From an uncultured Erythrobacter sp. (GTDB lineage: Bacteria > Pseudomonadota > Alphaproteobacteria > Sphingomonadales > Sphingomonadaceae): 64,000 bases of DNA. The translations under genes were made by a program, and so were the position numbers. Under the pieces are notes generated by a model that worked only from the letters and a program-made list of their open reading frames with translations, was not told the DNA's origin and searched no databases. The DNA lies in the NCBI GenBank assembly GCA_947503275.1, contig CANNCZ010000001.1, forward strand, positions 1,178,001-1,242,000, given 5' to 3'. Each line of letters starts with the position of its first letter. The first letter of the stretch is position 1. Shown piece after piece: positions 28,223-36,840 of this stretch.

Positions 28223-28447
28223 TTAAAGGGTGACGATTGTTAGAATAGCGAAAACGCTAGCGCCAGACGCTGCCATAAGAAGCGACGGCCAGCCATGAAA
28301 GCGCAGGCCCTTGGTATCGCCATCGACATGCCATGAACCGGGACTACGCCAGACCCGCCAGATTGCGAGTAGGCAGAGGAGAGTGGCGAAACCCAAGAGT
28401 GCAACAAAGGCATCGCTTGAGAGGAATTGGCGGACCTGTGCCGTCAT
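28223..28447 (-). CDS. Hypothetical two-helix membrane protein
   Basis: A 74-residue protein with two hydrophobic helices (VALLGFATLLCLLAIW near residues 15-30; LLMAASGASVFAILTIVTL at the C-terminus). Between them lies a small polar segment. No family recognised. The hydrophobic pattern and the position in a coding operon support it. Confidence 0.5.
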   Translation of the reverse strand: MTAQVRQFLSSDAFVALLGFATLLCLLAIWRVWRSPGSWHVDGDTKGLRFHGWPSLLMAASGASVFAILTIVTL

Positions 28448-28474
28448 TGAAAATGCTAACTGCCTAATTTCATG

Positions 28475-28783
28475 TTACAGCTCACCGAAGGCCCTTATAC
28501 CCAGCAACGTGATTGGTAATCCGGCGACTATGAACACGAAGGCGCAGAACCAAAATTGGAATGAGCTATCATCCTTGCTTGATCAAGACAGCTCTGGAAA
28601 TGTACCTCTTCGAAGGCCGCGCAATCCATAAGACACGGCCATCGGGCCAAGAAGCAGACCCCCAAAAGTACGAAACGATGGCGAAGCAGTGTCGAAGGGG
28701 TCCGCGACTGCCAACATGCTCACAATCAACACTAGGCTGACGAAGAGAATATAACGCGCGTCTTGAATGTTATTCTCGCTCAC
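28475..28783 (-). pseudogene. Small membrane-protein frame interrupted by an in-frame TGA
   Basis: A GTG at 28783 (GTGA overlap with the pccB stop) opens a 66-residue frame with two membrane helices, ending at TGA 28583-28585. The same frame stays open after the TGA for 34 codons (SSKDDSSFQFWFCAFVFIVA, then GLPITLLGIRAFGEL) and encodes a third good membrane helix before TAA at 28475-28477. It could be a three-helix protein broken by a nonsense mutation, a readthrough site, or a complete 66-residue gene (28583-28783) with chance open sequence behind it. Confidence 0.45.
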
Positions 28784-30312
28784 AGCGGAATATTATCGTG
28801 CTTCTTCCAAGGGTTCTCCAGCTGCTTGGTCCGCAGCTTCCTCAAACCCAGCGCAACCCGCCGACGGGTTGAGTGTGGATAGATCACCTCGTCAATATAG
28901 CCGCGCTGCGCCGCCACGAACGGGTTGGCGAAGCGGTCTTCATATTCGGCAGTTTTCTCCGCGATCTTTTCCGCATCACCGCGATCTTGGCGGAAGATGA
29001 TCTCCACCGCGCCTTTTGCGCCCATCACCGCGATCTCTGCGGTGGGCCACGCGTAGTTTAGGTCTCCGCGAAGGTGCTTGGACGCCATCACGTCGTAGGC
29101 GCCGCCATAGGCTTTTCGCGTGATAATCGTGATTTTGGGCACAGTTGCCTCGGCATAGGCGAAGAGCAATTTCGCGCCGTGTTTGATGATGCCGCCCATT
29201 TCCTGAGCGGTTCCGGGAAGGAAACCCGGGACATCGACAAAGGTCACAATCGGAATGTCAAACGCATCGCAGAACCGAACAAAGCGCGCAGCTTTCTTCG
29301 AAGAGTTGATGTCCAAAACTCCGGCAAGCACCATGGGCTGGTTTGCGACAACACCCACAGTGCGCCCTTCGACCCGGCCAAATCCGCAGATGATGTTCGC
29401 GGCGTGTGCCGGCTGAATTTCAAAAAAGTCCCCTTCGTCCAGAGTCTTCGCGATCACCTCATGCATGTCATAGGGCTGGTTCGCATTGTCGGGGATGATC
29501 GTATCGAGCGATGGCTCTAGCCGATCCCAAGGGTCATTAGTCGGGACCACCGGAGGGTCCTCGCGATTCGACAATGGCAGGTAATCATAGAACCGACGCG
29601 TGGCGAGCAATGTCTCGATATCATTCTCATAGGCGATATCTGCGACAGAGGTTTTGGTCGTATGGGTGATCGCGCCGCCCAATTCCTCTTGCGTAACCTC
29701 TTCGTTCGTAACGGTTTTCACCACTTCTGGTCCGGTGACAAACATGTACGACGAATCCTTCACCATAAAGATGAAATCGGTCATGGCAGGCGAATAGACC
29801 GCCCCGCCCGCGCATGGCCCCATGATAAGGCTGATCTGAGGGACAACGCCGCTGGCCAGAACATTGCGCTGAAACACTTCAGCATATCCGCCGAGCGAGG
29901 CAACACCCTCTTGAATACGCGCGCCGCCACTGTCGTTGAGGCCGATGACGGGTGCGCCAAGCTTCATGGCGGTATCCATCACCTTACAGATTTTCTCAGC
30001 ATGGCGTTTTGACAGGGATCCGCCGAACACGGTGAAATCCTGCGCGAAGACATAGACCAACCGACCGTTGATTGTGCCAGAACCGGTGACAACTCCGTCG
30101 CCAGTGATCTTCTGCGTTTCCATGCCGAAGTCGACGCAATCATGTTCGACATAAGTGTCGAGCTCTTCAAAGCTTCCTTCGTCAAGCAACACATCAAGCC
30201 GTTCCCGCGCGGTCAATTTGCCTTTTGCATGCTGCGCGTCGATGCGTTTTTGCCCTCCGCCCAATTTGGCGGCTTCGCGGCGGCGTTCGAGTTCGGCGAT
30301 ATTGGCGGACAT
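28780..30312 (-). CDS. pccB: Propionyl-CoA carboxylase beta subunit
   Basis: A 510-residue carboxyltransferase of the crotonase-like superfamily. It starts [20 protein letters not shown], has GGGS-type oxyanion loops ([32 protein letters not shown]) and ends KKHDNIPL, as in PccB. It forms the carboxylase with PccA, which is encoded 8.7 kb downstream in the same run. It is the first enzyme gene of the propionyl-CoA operon. Confidence 0.96.
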   Translation of the reverse strand: MSANIAELERRREAAKLGGGQKRIDAQHAKGKLTARERLDVLLDEGSFEELDTYVEHDCVDFGMETQKITGDGVVTGSGTINGRLVYVFAQDFTVFGGSLSKRHAEKICKVMDTAMKLGAPVIGLNDSGGARIQEGVASLGGYAEVFQRNVLASGVVPQISLIMGPCAGGAVYSPAMTDFIFMVKDSSYMFVTGPEVVKTVTNEEVTQEELGGAITHTTKTSVADIAYENDIETLLATRRFYDYLPLSNREDPPVVPTNDPWDRLEPSLDTIIPDNANQPYDMHEVIAKTLDEGDFFEIQPAHAANIICGFGRVEGRTVGVVANQPMVLAGVLDINSSKKAARFVRFCDAFDIPIVTFVDVPGFLPGTAQEMGGIIKHGAKLLFAYAEATVPKITIITRKAYGGAYDVMASKHLRGDLNYAWPTAEIAVMGAKGAVEIIFRQDRGDAEKIAEKTAEYEDRFANPFVAAQRGYIDEVIYPHSTRRRVALGLRKLRTKQLENPWKKHDNIPL

Positions 30313-30337
30313 TCGTTGAGGGCCCCTGTTTGATATT

Positions 30338-30363
30338 GCGAGGGTTCGTTGCCGTACCCTCGC
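30338..30363. repeat. Perfect inverted repeat ahead of pccB
   Basis: Eight-base arms GCGAGGGT (30338-30345) and ACCCTCGC (30356-30363) with a 10-base loop lie in the 66-base gap between the SDR gene and pccB. It lacks a T run. It may be an operator, a leader hairpin, or a weak terminator of the SDR gene. Confidence 0.5.
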
Positions 30364-30378
30364 CGCAGGGTCAATCGT

Positions 30379-31101
30379 TCAAAAAGGCAGAGTTATCCGC
30401 TTGGCGAGTGAGGGGGAGATCGATTCCATTACTCGCAAGGCCTTCGTCATACCGATATTGGCTTCGTCGCGGCCCTTCTCAATGGCTTCGAGGATTTGCC
30501 GGGCGCACTCGGCAGGAGGCATCTTCTTAGCGTCTCGACCCTCATTCATCTGAGTATCGACTACCGGGGGCAACGCCTCGATGACTCTGATGCGCGTGTC
30601 TTTGAGCTGTTCGCGCAAAGCGAGCGTATAGAAGCGCAGACCAGTTTTTGTCGCGCAATAGATCGGCTGGCGCGCGGCAGGTGCAATCGCAAGTCCCGAA
30701 GTCACATTGACAATCGCAGCCGAAGCACAACCCTGTAGCCTTATCAAAAGCCCCTCGATCAGGCGGATGGGCGCATTGAGATTGGTGTATATACAATCGT
30801 CCGCAGCATCCGGATCAGGGGGGCTCTTACGGAAATCATGGTCGACCAATTGGCCCGCATTGTTGATGAGCACGTCGAGATGTCGCTCACCCCAATGAGC
30901 AATCAGAGCATCAACACCGGCTGCGTCGGAAAGACTGGCCTCAATTACCTCAATGCCGTCGGCCTGCATCACTGCAATGCGTTCTGGATTGCGTCCTGTG
31001 ACCACGACTTGGGCGCCTTTCGCCTTAAGCTGGAGCGCCATTTCGCGCCCTATCCCAGCAGTGCCTCCGGTTAGAAGAACAGTCTTGCCTTTGAGCTCCA
31101 T
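30379..31101 (-). CDS. Short-chain dehydrogenase/reductase
   Basis: A 240-residue classical SDR with TGGTAGIG nucleotide-binding motif (11-18), NNAG at about 80-83, Ser135 and the Tyr148-x-x-x-Lys152 catalytic pair (YCATK). It resembles the DltE-like oxidoreductase group. The physiological substrate is unknown. It lies 24 bases after gor. Confidence 0.88.
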   Translation of the reverse strand: MELKGKTVLLTGGTAGIGREMALQLKAKGAQVVVTGRNPERIAVMQADGIEVIEASLSDAAGVDALIAHWGERHLDVLINNAGQLVDHDFRKSPPDPDAADDCIYTNLNAPIRLIEGLLIRLQGCASAAIVNVTSGLAIAPAARQPIYCATKTGLRFYTLALREQLKDTRIRVIEALPPVVDTQMNEGRDAKKMPPAECARQILEAIEKGRDEANIGMTKALRVMESISPSLAKRITLPF

Positions 31102-31125
31102 TGCATCGCTCCGGTTGGTTGTGGC

Positions 31126-32481
31126 TTATTTCAGCAGAACCAATTCCTCCGCCATAGTCGGGTGAATTGCAACGGTGTCGTCAAAATCTGCCTTGGTTAG
31201 GCCCGCTTTCACCGCAACTGCTGCCGCCTGCATAATCTCAGGCGCTTCAGGTGCGATCATGTGAATGCCGACGATCTTGTCATTCGCGGCATCAACAATC
31301 ATTTTGTAGAGCCCACGCTCATTCCGGCCCGCAACCACATTCTTCATCGGACGGAAGTCGGACTGGAAGACCTTGATTGAGCCAAGCGAATTGCGCGCCT
31401 CGCCCTCGGTCAGGCCAACAGAGGCAATCGGTGGATGGCTGAAGACTGCGCTTGGAATGCAGGAATGGTCGACCGCATAGGGCTCAACGCCGCCAAAGGT
31501 GCTGTCAGCAAAGGCCTGGCCCTCGCGGATAGCAACCGGGGTCAGCTGCACGCGGTCAGTCACATCGCCCACGGCGTAGATGTAATCGACATTGGTTTTG
31601 GAAAAGGCGTCGACCTTGATCTCGCCCTTTTTGCCCAATTCCACGCCGACCTTATCAAGGCCAAGCCCTTCGGTGTTGGGTGAACGGCCTGTGGCGATCA
31701 TCACTTGGTCAAAGACGCGCGGTTCGTGGCCTGTCATTTTGACCAGCAGGGTGCCGTCTTCCTGTTTCTCGACCCATTCAAACTCAACATTGAAACAGAA
31801 TTCAATCCCCTTGCCGAGCGAGATTTGGAGCAGCCGATCGCGCAACGATGGGTCATAGGAACGCAGGATCACATCGGAGCGATTGGCGATTGTGACCTTG
31901 CTACCAAATTCATTGAAGATGCCCGCAAATTCGTTCGCAATATAGCCGCCGCCTGCGATCAATACCCGGTCGGGAATCGCGTCCAAATGGAATGCTTCGT
32001 TTGATGTAATCGTGTGCTCGTTGCCCTTGAACTCGGGCATGTGAGGCTTCGCGCCAGTCGCAACGAGGATATATTTCGCAGTGATAACCTTGCCGCTTGC
32101 CAGCGTGATTTCATGGTCGCCTGTAATCTCAGCTCGTTCGCGGAAAACGGTAACATTGTGGTTTTCGAGCGTTTCACCATACAGCCCTTCGAGCCGATCA
32201 ATGTCGCTTTGCACGTGGTCGCGCAGACGCACCCAATCGAAACTTTTGCCTTCGATGTTCCAGCCAAACTGCTTTGCGTCTTCCAAGTCTTCAGCAAAAT
32301 GGGCGCCGTAGACCAGCATCTTTTTGGGTACGCAGCCGCGAATGACGCAGGTGCCGCCCACGCGGTATTCCTCTGCAGCTGCGACCCGCGCACCATGCGC
32401 TGCGGCGACCCTGCTCGCGCGCACTCCGCCCGAGCCTATTCCAATTGTAAAAAGGTCGTAGTCATATTCCGTCGCGGCCAT
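31126..32481 (-). CDS. gor: Glutathione-disulfide reductase
   Basis: A 451-residue FAD/NADPH flavoprotein. It has GIGSGGVRASR for FAD, redox cysteines GGTCVIRGCVPKK (Cys45, Cys50), IAGGGYIANEFAGI for NADPH and HPTMAEEL at the C-terminus. It regenerates glutathione, the likely electron source for the 1-Cys peroxiredoxin in this window. I use ATG 32481 (MAATEYDYDLF), the usual start for the family; the open frame extends 17 codons upstream. Confidence 0.95.
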   Translation of the reverse strand: MAATEYDYDLFTIGIGSGGVRASRVAAAHGARVAAAEEYRVGGTCVIRGCVPKKMLVYGAHFAEDLEDAKQFGWNIEGKSFDWVRLRDHVQSDIDRLEGLYGETLENHNVTVFRERAEITGDHEITLASGKVITAKYILVATGAKPHMPEFKGNEHTITSNEAFHLDAIPDRVLIAGGGYIANEFAGIFNEFGSKVTIANRSDVILRSYDPSLRDRLLQISLGKGIEFCFNVEFEWVEKQEDGTLLVKMTGHEPRVFDQVMIATGRSPNTEGLGLDKVGVELGKKGEIKVDAFSKTNVDYIYAVGDVTDRVQLTPVAIREGQAFADSTFGGVEPYAVDHSCIPSAVFSHPPIASVGLTEGEARNSLGSIKVFQSDFRPMKNVVAGRNERGLYKMIVDAANDKIVGIHMIAPEAPEIMQAAAVAVKAGLTKADFDDTVAIHPTMAEELVLLK

Positions 32482-32577
32482 GTATTCCTCCGTTGCAGCG
32501 CTTTCTATGGGCGTATTCGTCCATATCGGCAACGCGGTTACTGGCTTTAACGCAGACCTAATTTGCGCGGGTGAAGC

Positions 32578-33606
32578 TTAGCTTTCGAGGAAGCGCCCGT
32601 AATCGCGCAGCAGTTCAAACGCTTTCATGTTTTCCAGCGTGATCAGGCTTTCATCGGTGATGCCCGTCAGGCGGTAGATGAGGCGCAAAATCGCCTTTTG
32701 CTGCGTCTCGCTGATATCCACCAGGCTGATCAACATATCAGGATTGTCGTGTTCCAACTGGTCAAACAGCATCGCGACATTCATCGGGTCAAAGCCAAAA
32801 CCAAGGAATGCAAGCCGTTTGCCGCGCGACATTTCGGCACGCAGATAGGATTGAAACTGGCGCGATCCGGCGCGCTGGCTGGCAGTGAATATACGCTTAG
32901 ATAACGCGACGATATTCTCCGGGTCTTCCTGACCCCAAGTCGCGCCGTTTTCCTCATCCCCCTGCCATGGCAGTCGTCCTGCGACGCCATAGGGGTGAAC
33001 GATCCGCAATCGTCCCGCGACCAACTCGCACGCTTCGTCATAGGTCATGCCGAATGCACGCATCACGACCCACGGCAGGTAGTGCTCAATCGCACGGTCA
33101 TAGTTGAAACACACGATGGAAAGCTTTTCGAAGCACTCCTCCGCCTTGGCACGCGGCACGCCTTTTACGATTATCTGGCCCAGCTGGTACAGCCAGTTTT
33201 CCGTTCCCCGCAGCGGCAATTCGTCCGCCGAACGCGGTTCAACGGCCAATGTCGATTTCGATTCCGCCTGAAGCGTGTAGTAAATGATCGCCAACTTACC
33301 TGCGGTCACGACCCTTTGATCATGTCCATATTGTTCAAGCACGGCATCTATCGAGGAGCTGACCAAGGTTGCCTCGCGGATTGCATTTCCACCTGCGACC
33401 AGATCGTCATAGGTCATGCCAAGTGAGGGTGCGATCTGTTCGAACAAATGCGCCAGATTGATGAGATCGCGCGACTTCACCTCTGAATTGAGGCGCTCAA
33501 ACTCAAAACCCGATGCTATTTTGTTGAGCAGCTCCGCACCGTCAGGCATCTCAATTTCACGATTAGCGCCCGCGCCGATAATGAGCGTGGTGTCAGTTCT
33601 GATCAT
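32578..33606 (-). CDS. SIR2-like domain protein
   Basis: A 342-residue protein with SIR2-type landmarks: TLIIGAGANREIEMPDGAEL at the N-terminus (glycine-rich NAD loop), IVCFNYDRAIEHYL (Asn168, Asp170), a histidine in IVHPYGV (His204) and FLGFGFDPMN. Unlike deacetylase sirtuins it has no zinc-finger cysteines. Such SIR2-like proteins often act as NAD-consuming effectors in anti-phage defence, but this one has no recognised partner gene beside it. Assignment is by motif order only. Confidence 0.65.
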   Translation of the reverse strand: MIRTDTTLIIGAGANREIEMPDGAELLNKIASGFEFERLNSEVKSRDLINLAHLFEQIAPSLGMTYDDLVAGGNAIREATLVSSSIDAVLEQYGHDQRVVTAGKLAIIYYTLQAESKSTLAVEPRSADELPLRGTENWLYQLGQIIVKGVPRAKAEECFEKLSIVCFNYDRAIEHYLPWVVMRAFGMTYDEACELVAGRLRIVHPYGVAGRLPWQGDEENGATWGQEDPENIVALSKRIFTASQRAGSRQFQSYLRAEMSRGKRLAFLGFGFDPMNVAMLFDQLEHDNPDMLISLVDISETQQKAILRLIYRLTGITDESLITLENMKAFELLRDYGRFLES

Positions 33607-33700
33607 GATGCACGGACCCCGTTCGAAAGATGTTCGAAAATTAGAGCGCCAGTTAGGCTGCGTATGCTTAATTTTCGATTAGGAAAGCCTAGACAAGGTC

Positions 33701-34213
33701 TTACATCCCGAATTCTTCGTCGGCGTCGGGCAAATAGGGAGGCTGCAACCATGCAACCACCATTGAGGCCAACCCTTGAACAGATGCCAGGCTAGCAAAA
33801 GCCAGCGCGTGCCATTGCTTTGCTGTTTCGGGCACCCACAATTGAACGCCGTCATAGGCTCCATTGGCCAACATCCAAAATATAAGCAGACAACAGACCA
33901 TCCCACCGGCCACGGCCACTGATTTCCAAGCGAGCAGTCTCTCGCGTTCGTCGGTGCCGCCGCCGAAGTGAATGCGACCTTGGAAAGCGAGCCGGACTAC
34001 AAGCCCACCCATCATGCCAATAAATGCGACAAGAGAGCCTCTGTCAGACCCATAGACGGCCATCACCAAACCCATCAGAGCAAGCGACAGCATCAGTGTC
34101 GTGAAGCCGAACACAAGCCACCGCGATAGCCGGTCGGCTCCATCAGGTGTTTCGGTCAGCTTTTTCGTTGCTCGGTCAATCCACGCAACACCGCGACTGG
34201 TCTGATACGCCAT
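33701..34213 (-). CDS. Four-helix membrane protein paired with an XRE regulator
   Basis: A 170-residue protein with four likely membrane helices (about residues 32-53, 60-76, 95-115, 132-152) and a polar N-terminus. Its ATG is 2 bases after the stop of the XRE regulator gene. Small XRE regulators are often encoded directly with a membrane protein of this kind, which may modulate them. No specific function is known. Confidence 0.75.
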   Translation of the reverse strand: MAYQTSRGVAWIDRATKKLTETPDGADRLSRWLVFGFTTLMLSLALMGLVMAVYGSDRGSLVAFIGMMGGLVVRLAFQGRIHFGGGTDERERLLAWKSVAVAGGMVCCLLIFWMLANGAYDGVQLWVPETAKQWHALAFASLASVQGLASMVVAWLQPPYLPDADEEFGM

Positions 34214-34215
34214 TC

Positions 34216-34458
34216 CTACGACCTCATGTTCAATTGTTGGGAAAGCGAGGGGAAAACCTCGAAAGAGAAAATCTGCTCAACCGCAACGCCAAAATGCTCG
34301 GCAATCGCGAGCGCCAGTTCGAGGCTCGGCTTGTAATCGCCGCGCTCGAGAAAGCCGATTGTTTGAGGATTCACTCCAACAACTTCAGCAAGTTCGCGCC
34401 GACTCAAGCCAGCGTCGGCGCGAAATATAGCGATTCTGTTATGTACAAGTCTCGACAT
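34216..34458 (-). CDS. XRE-family helix-turn-helix regulator
   Basis: An 80-residue protein that is almost entirely a Cro/C1-type DNA-binding domain (NRIAIFRADAGLSRRELAEVV, then NPQTIGFLERGDYKPSLELA). It resembles short stand-alone regulators such as YozG. It is transcribed with the four-helix membrane protein, and it probably represses its own promoter. Confidence 0.9.
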   Translation of the reverse strand: MSRLVHNRIAIFRADAGLSRRELAEVVGVNPQTIGFLERGDYKPSLELALAIAEHFGVAVEQIFSFEVFPSLSQQLNMRS

Positions 34459-34525
34459 GCACTCTTGATAAATGATTCGTTGTGTTAACGCAACGTTTTA
34501 TATTCGAACCACATCGAATTGCATT

Positions 34526-35962
34526 TTACTGAGGGCGACCGCCCCCGCCGCCGCCACCACCGCCGCGACCTCTGCCGCTGCGTCGCTGACCACCGCCGCC
34601 TCCGGGGCGTCCGCCGGGCCTGCCGCCACCACCGCCGGGACGGCCCTTGCGTGAGGAATGCTTGTTGCTCGGTTTACCCGGACCATCGCCGCGTGGTTTA
34701 CCGCCGCCCGCAGGTTTGGGGCGGATTTTCTTGCTTGAAACGCGGTTCTGTCCGCGCGGTGGGGGTTTGGTGGGGCCAACACCTTCGACCACGGCGCGGA
34801 AATTGTCGGGCAGGGCCAGACGATCCATCTCTGCGCCTGTGACCTTGCGAATATCTTTCAGATATGCGCGTTCATCCTCTGCACAAAAGGCGATAGCGAC
34901 ACCGTCTTTGCCAGCGCGCGCGGTGCGTCCGATACGGTGGACATATTGCTCGGGCACATTGGGCAGCTCATAATTGATGACATGGCTGACGCCCGGAATA
35001 TCAATCCCGCGCGCGGCCACATCGGTCGCGATCAGGATACGCGTCGTACCCCGGCGAAACTCATCCAGCGCACGCTGGCGCTGTGGTTGCGATTTGTTGC
35101 CGTGGATCGCATTGCTTTCAATCCCGCGCTGGCGCAGCTTTTTGACTACACGGTCCGCGCCATGTTTGGTGCGCGAGAAGATCAAAATGCGCTCCAGGTC
35201 ACCCGGAACGTCGTGGTTACCGGACAAGATCATCTCAAGCAGAGCCTGCTTCTCATCCTGTTGCACCATGAACAAATATTGTTCGATCCGCTCCGCCGTC
35301 GTGCTTTCAGGGGTGACCGAGACTTGCACCGGGTTCTTGCAATATCCGCTTACCAGTTCCTTGATCGCTTTGGGCATCGTGGCGCTGAAAAACAGCGTCT
35401 GCCGCTCTGGCGGAACCAGTTTGTTGATAGTGCGCAAAGCATGGATAAAGCCAAGATCGAGCATTTGATCGGCTTCATCGAGCACCAGCACTTCGACACC
35501 TGATAGGTTGAACGCTTTTTGATCAATCAGGTCGAGCAATCGTCCTGGTGTCGCGATCAGAATATCGGTGCCGCGATGCAGTTTGTTGCGATCTTTATTG
35601 ACGGAAGTTCCGCCAACGATGGCCTGCACTTTGAGACCGGCAAGCGCACCATAATCCTTGGCACTCGCAGCGATCTGCATAGCCAATTCGCGGGTCGGAG
35701 CCAGAACCAGCATGCGGCAGGACTTGAATGGAATGCGGTTGTCCGATGCGCGCAGCCGGTCGATACTGGGCAACATAAAGGCGGCCGTTTTACCGGTGCC
35801 GGTTTGTGCAATACCCAAAAGGTCGCGGCCATCCAGCACGGGCGGAATGGCCTGTTCCTGAATCGGGGTTGGTTTAGAATAGCCCTTGAGGTCAAGCGCT
35901 TGGAGAACGGGCTGTGAAAGCCCCAAATCTTCGAAATGAAGATCGTCAGAATGTTGTGTCAT
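34526..35962 (-). CDS. rhlE: DEAD-box RNA helicase, RhlE-like
   Basis: A 478-residue helicase with all core motifs: Q motif, AQTGTGKT, PTRELA, DEAD, SAT, and HRIGRTARAG. The C-terminal tail (about 90 residues) is very rich in Gly, Arg and Pro and likely binds RNA. It acts in ribosome assembly or mRNA turnover. I use ATG 35962 (MTQHSDDLHFEDL) rather than the in-frame start 4 codons upstream. Family assignment is firm; the RhlE label is by similarity of the core. Confidence 0.9.
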   Translation of the reverse strand: MTQHSDDLHFEDLGLSQPVLQALDLKGYSKPTPIQEQAIPPVLDGRDLLGIAQTGTGKTAAFMLPSIDRLRASDNRIPFKSCRMLVLAPTRELAMQIAASAKDYGALAGLKVQAIVGGTSVNKDRNKLHRGTDILIATPGRLLDLIDQKAFNLSGVEVLVLDEADQMLDLGFIHALRTINKLVPPERQTLFFSATMPKAIKELVSGYCKNPVQVSVTPESTTAERIEQYLFMVQQDEKQALLEMILSGNHDVPGDLERILIFSRTKHGADRVVKKLRQRGIESNAIHGNKSQPQRQRALDEFRRGTTRILIATDVAARGIDIPGVSHVINYELPNVPEQYVHRIGRTARAGKDGVAIAFCAEDERAYLKDIRKVTGAEMDRLALPDNFRAVVEGVGPTKPPPRGQNRVSSKKIRPKPAGGGKPRGDGPGKPSNKHSSRKGRPGGGGGRPGGRPGGGGGQRRSGRGRGGGGGGGGGRPQ

Positions 35963-36174
35963 GCAAACTCGCAATATGTGCGAAGCGCACGCGCAAAAAT
36001 AGGCGTGCGAACCGCGGGGTTTTAAACCGCCCGCGTGAAAAGGGAAGCTGTTCGGGGTAATACGAAACGTAGCCGGGGCGGTTCAATGATTGCCGCCGCT
36101 TCACGCTGGCTGTGACGTCTCGTGTGAGCGCCAAATGGGGCCAACGCCGCCGAAAGTCAATTGCAACGAAGCGC

Positions 36175-36714
36175 TCAGCGTCGACGCCTGGGCTGGATTC
36201 CCATGTAGAGATCAAACTCGCTCGAATAGGTTCCCGTGGTTGGAGCGCCGTTTGAATCAACGGCAGGCTCGAACCGCATGTAATTTAAGAGCGGCCGACA
36301 CATGGCGATCCGTGTCGCTTTTAGCCGAAACCGATACGACAACTCGCAGCCCGCGGGATTGCCCTCAGCATCAATCGTGAGCGTAAATCCGAGCGTTCGC
36401 GTAATCATCCTTTGACGCAAAGCTTCTTGGGCGAGTTGATCCACACCATCGAAAGAAATCAACACCGGAGCGCGCGCACTGCTGGATGTGCTGAAGGTCT
36501 CGGAGCACCCCTCGATCACACCGTGCAGCGAATAGCCTTCGGAATTCTGAGGATTTGCCGACGCAGGCCCTTGAGGTGCGGTACCGTATGCGACAGCGCA
36601 AGAGTCGGTCTGGAGCGCGGAGTGCCCCCTAGTCTCCGATTGAGCATAAAGTGGGCTACTATCAATCATGTTTAGGCAAGCAAAACCTAGAACTAGAAAA
36701 AATGTTGATTTCAT
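36175..36714 (-). CDS. Exported protein with a TonB C-terminal-like segment
   Basis: A 179-residue protein with a signal peptide (MKSTFFLVLGFACLN, ending near LYAQ). Residues in the C-terminal half (LTIDAEGNPAGCEL..., CRPLLNYMRFEPAVDSNG) follow the pattern of TonB-C-like domains of small periplasmic proteins. I chose ATG 36714 because the hydrophobic leader begins there; the frame extends 17 codons upstream. Function unknown. Confidence 0.65.
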   Translation of the reverse strand: MKSTFFLVLGFACLNMIDSSPLYAQSETRGHSALQTDSCAVAYGTAPQGPASANPQNSEGYSLHGVIEGCSETFSTSSSARAPVLISFDGVDQLAQEALRQRMITRTLGFTLTIDAEGNPAGCELSYRFRLKATRIAMCRPLLNYMRFEPAVDSNGAPTTGTYSSEFDLYMGIQPRRRR

Positions 36715-36840
36715 CTTCTTCAACCTTTTAATCGAAGCCCAACTTAAGATCATTGGTATTACCAATATCTAGCAATATAAACAAGAAAATTAGCGGAATG
36801 CCGCAAGCTCAACGATAACTGCCTTGAGTGTACGGACAGT

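Noticed and set aside
34526..34800. GC-rich repeat region at the helicase end
   Set aside because: It is the low-complexity Gly/Arg-rich coding tail of the RhlE-like helicase, not a separate repeat element.
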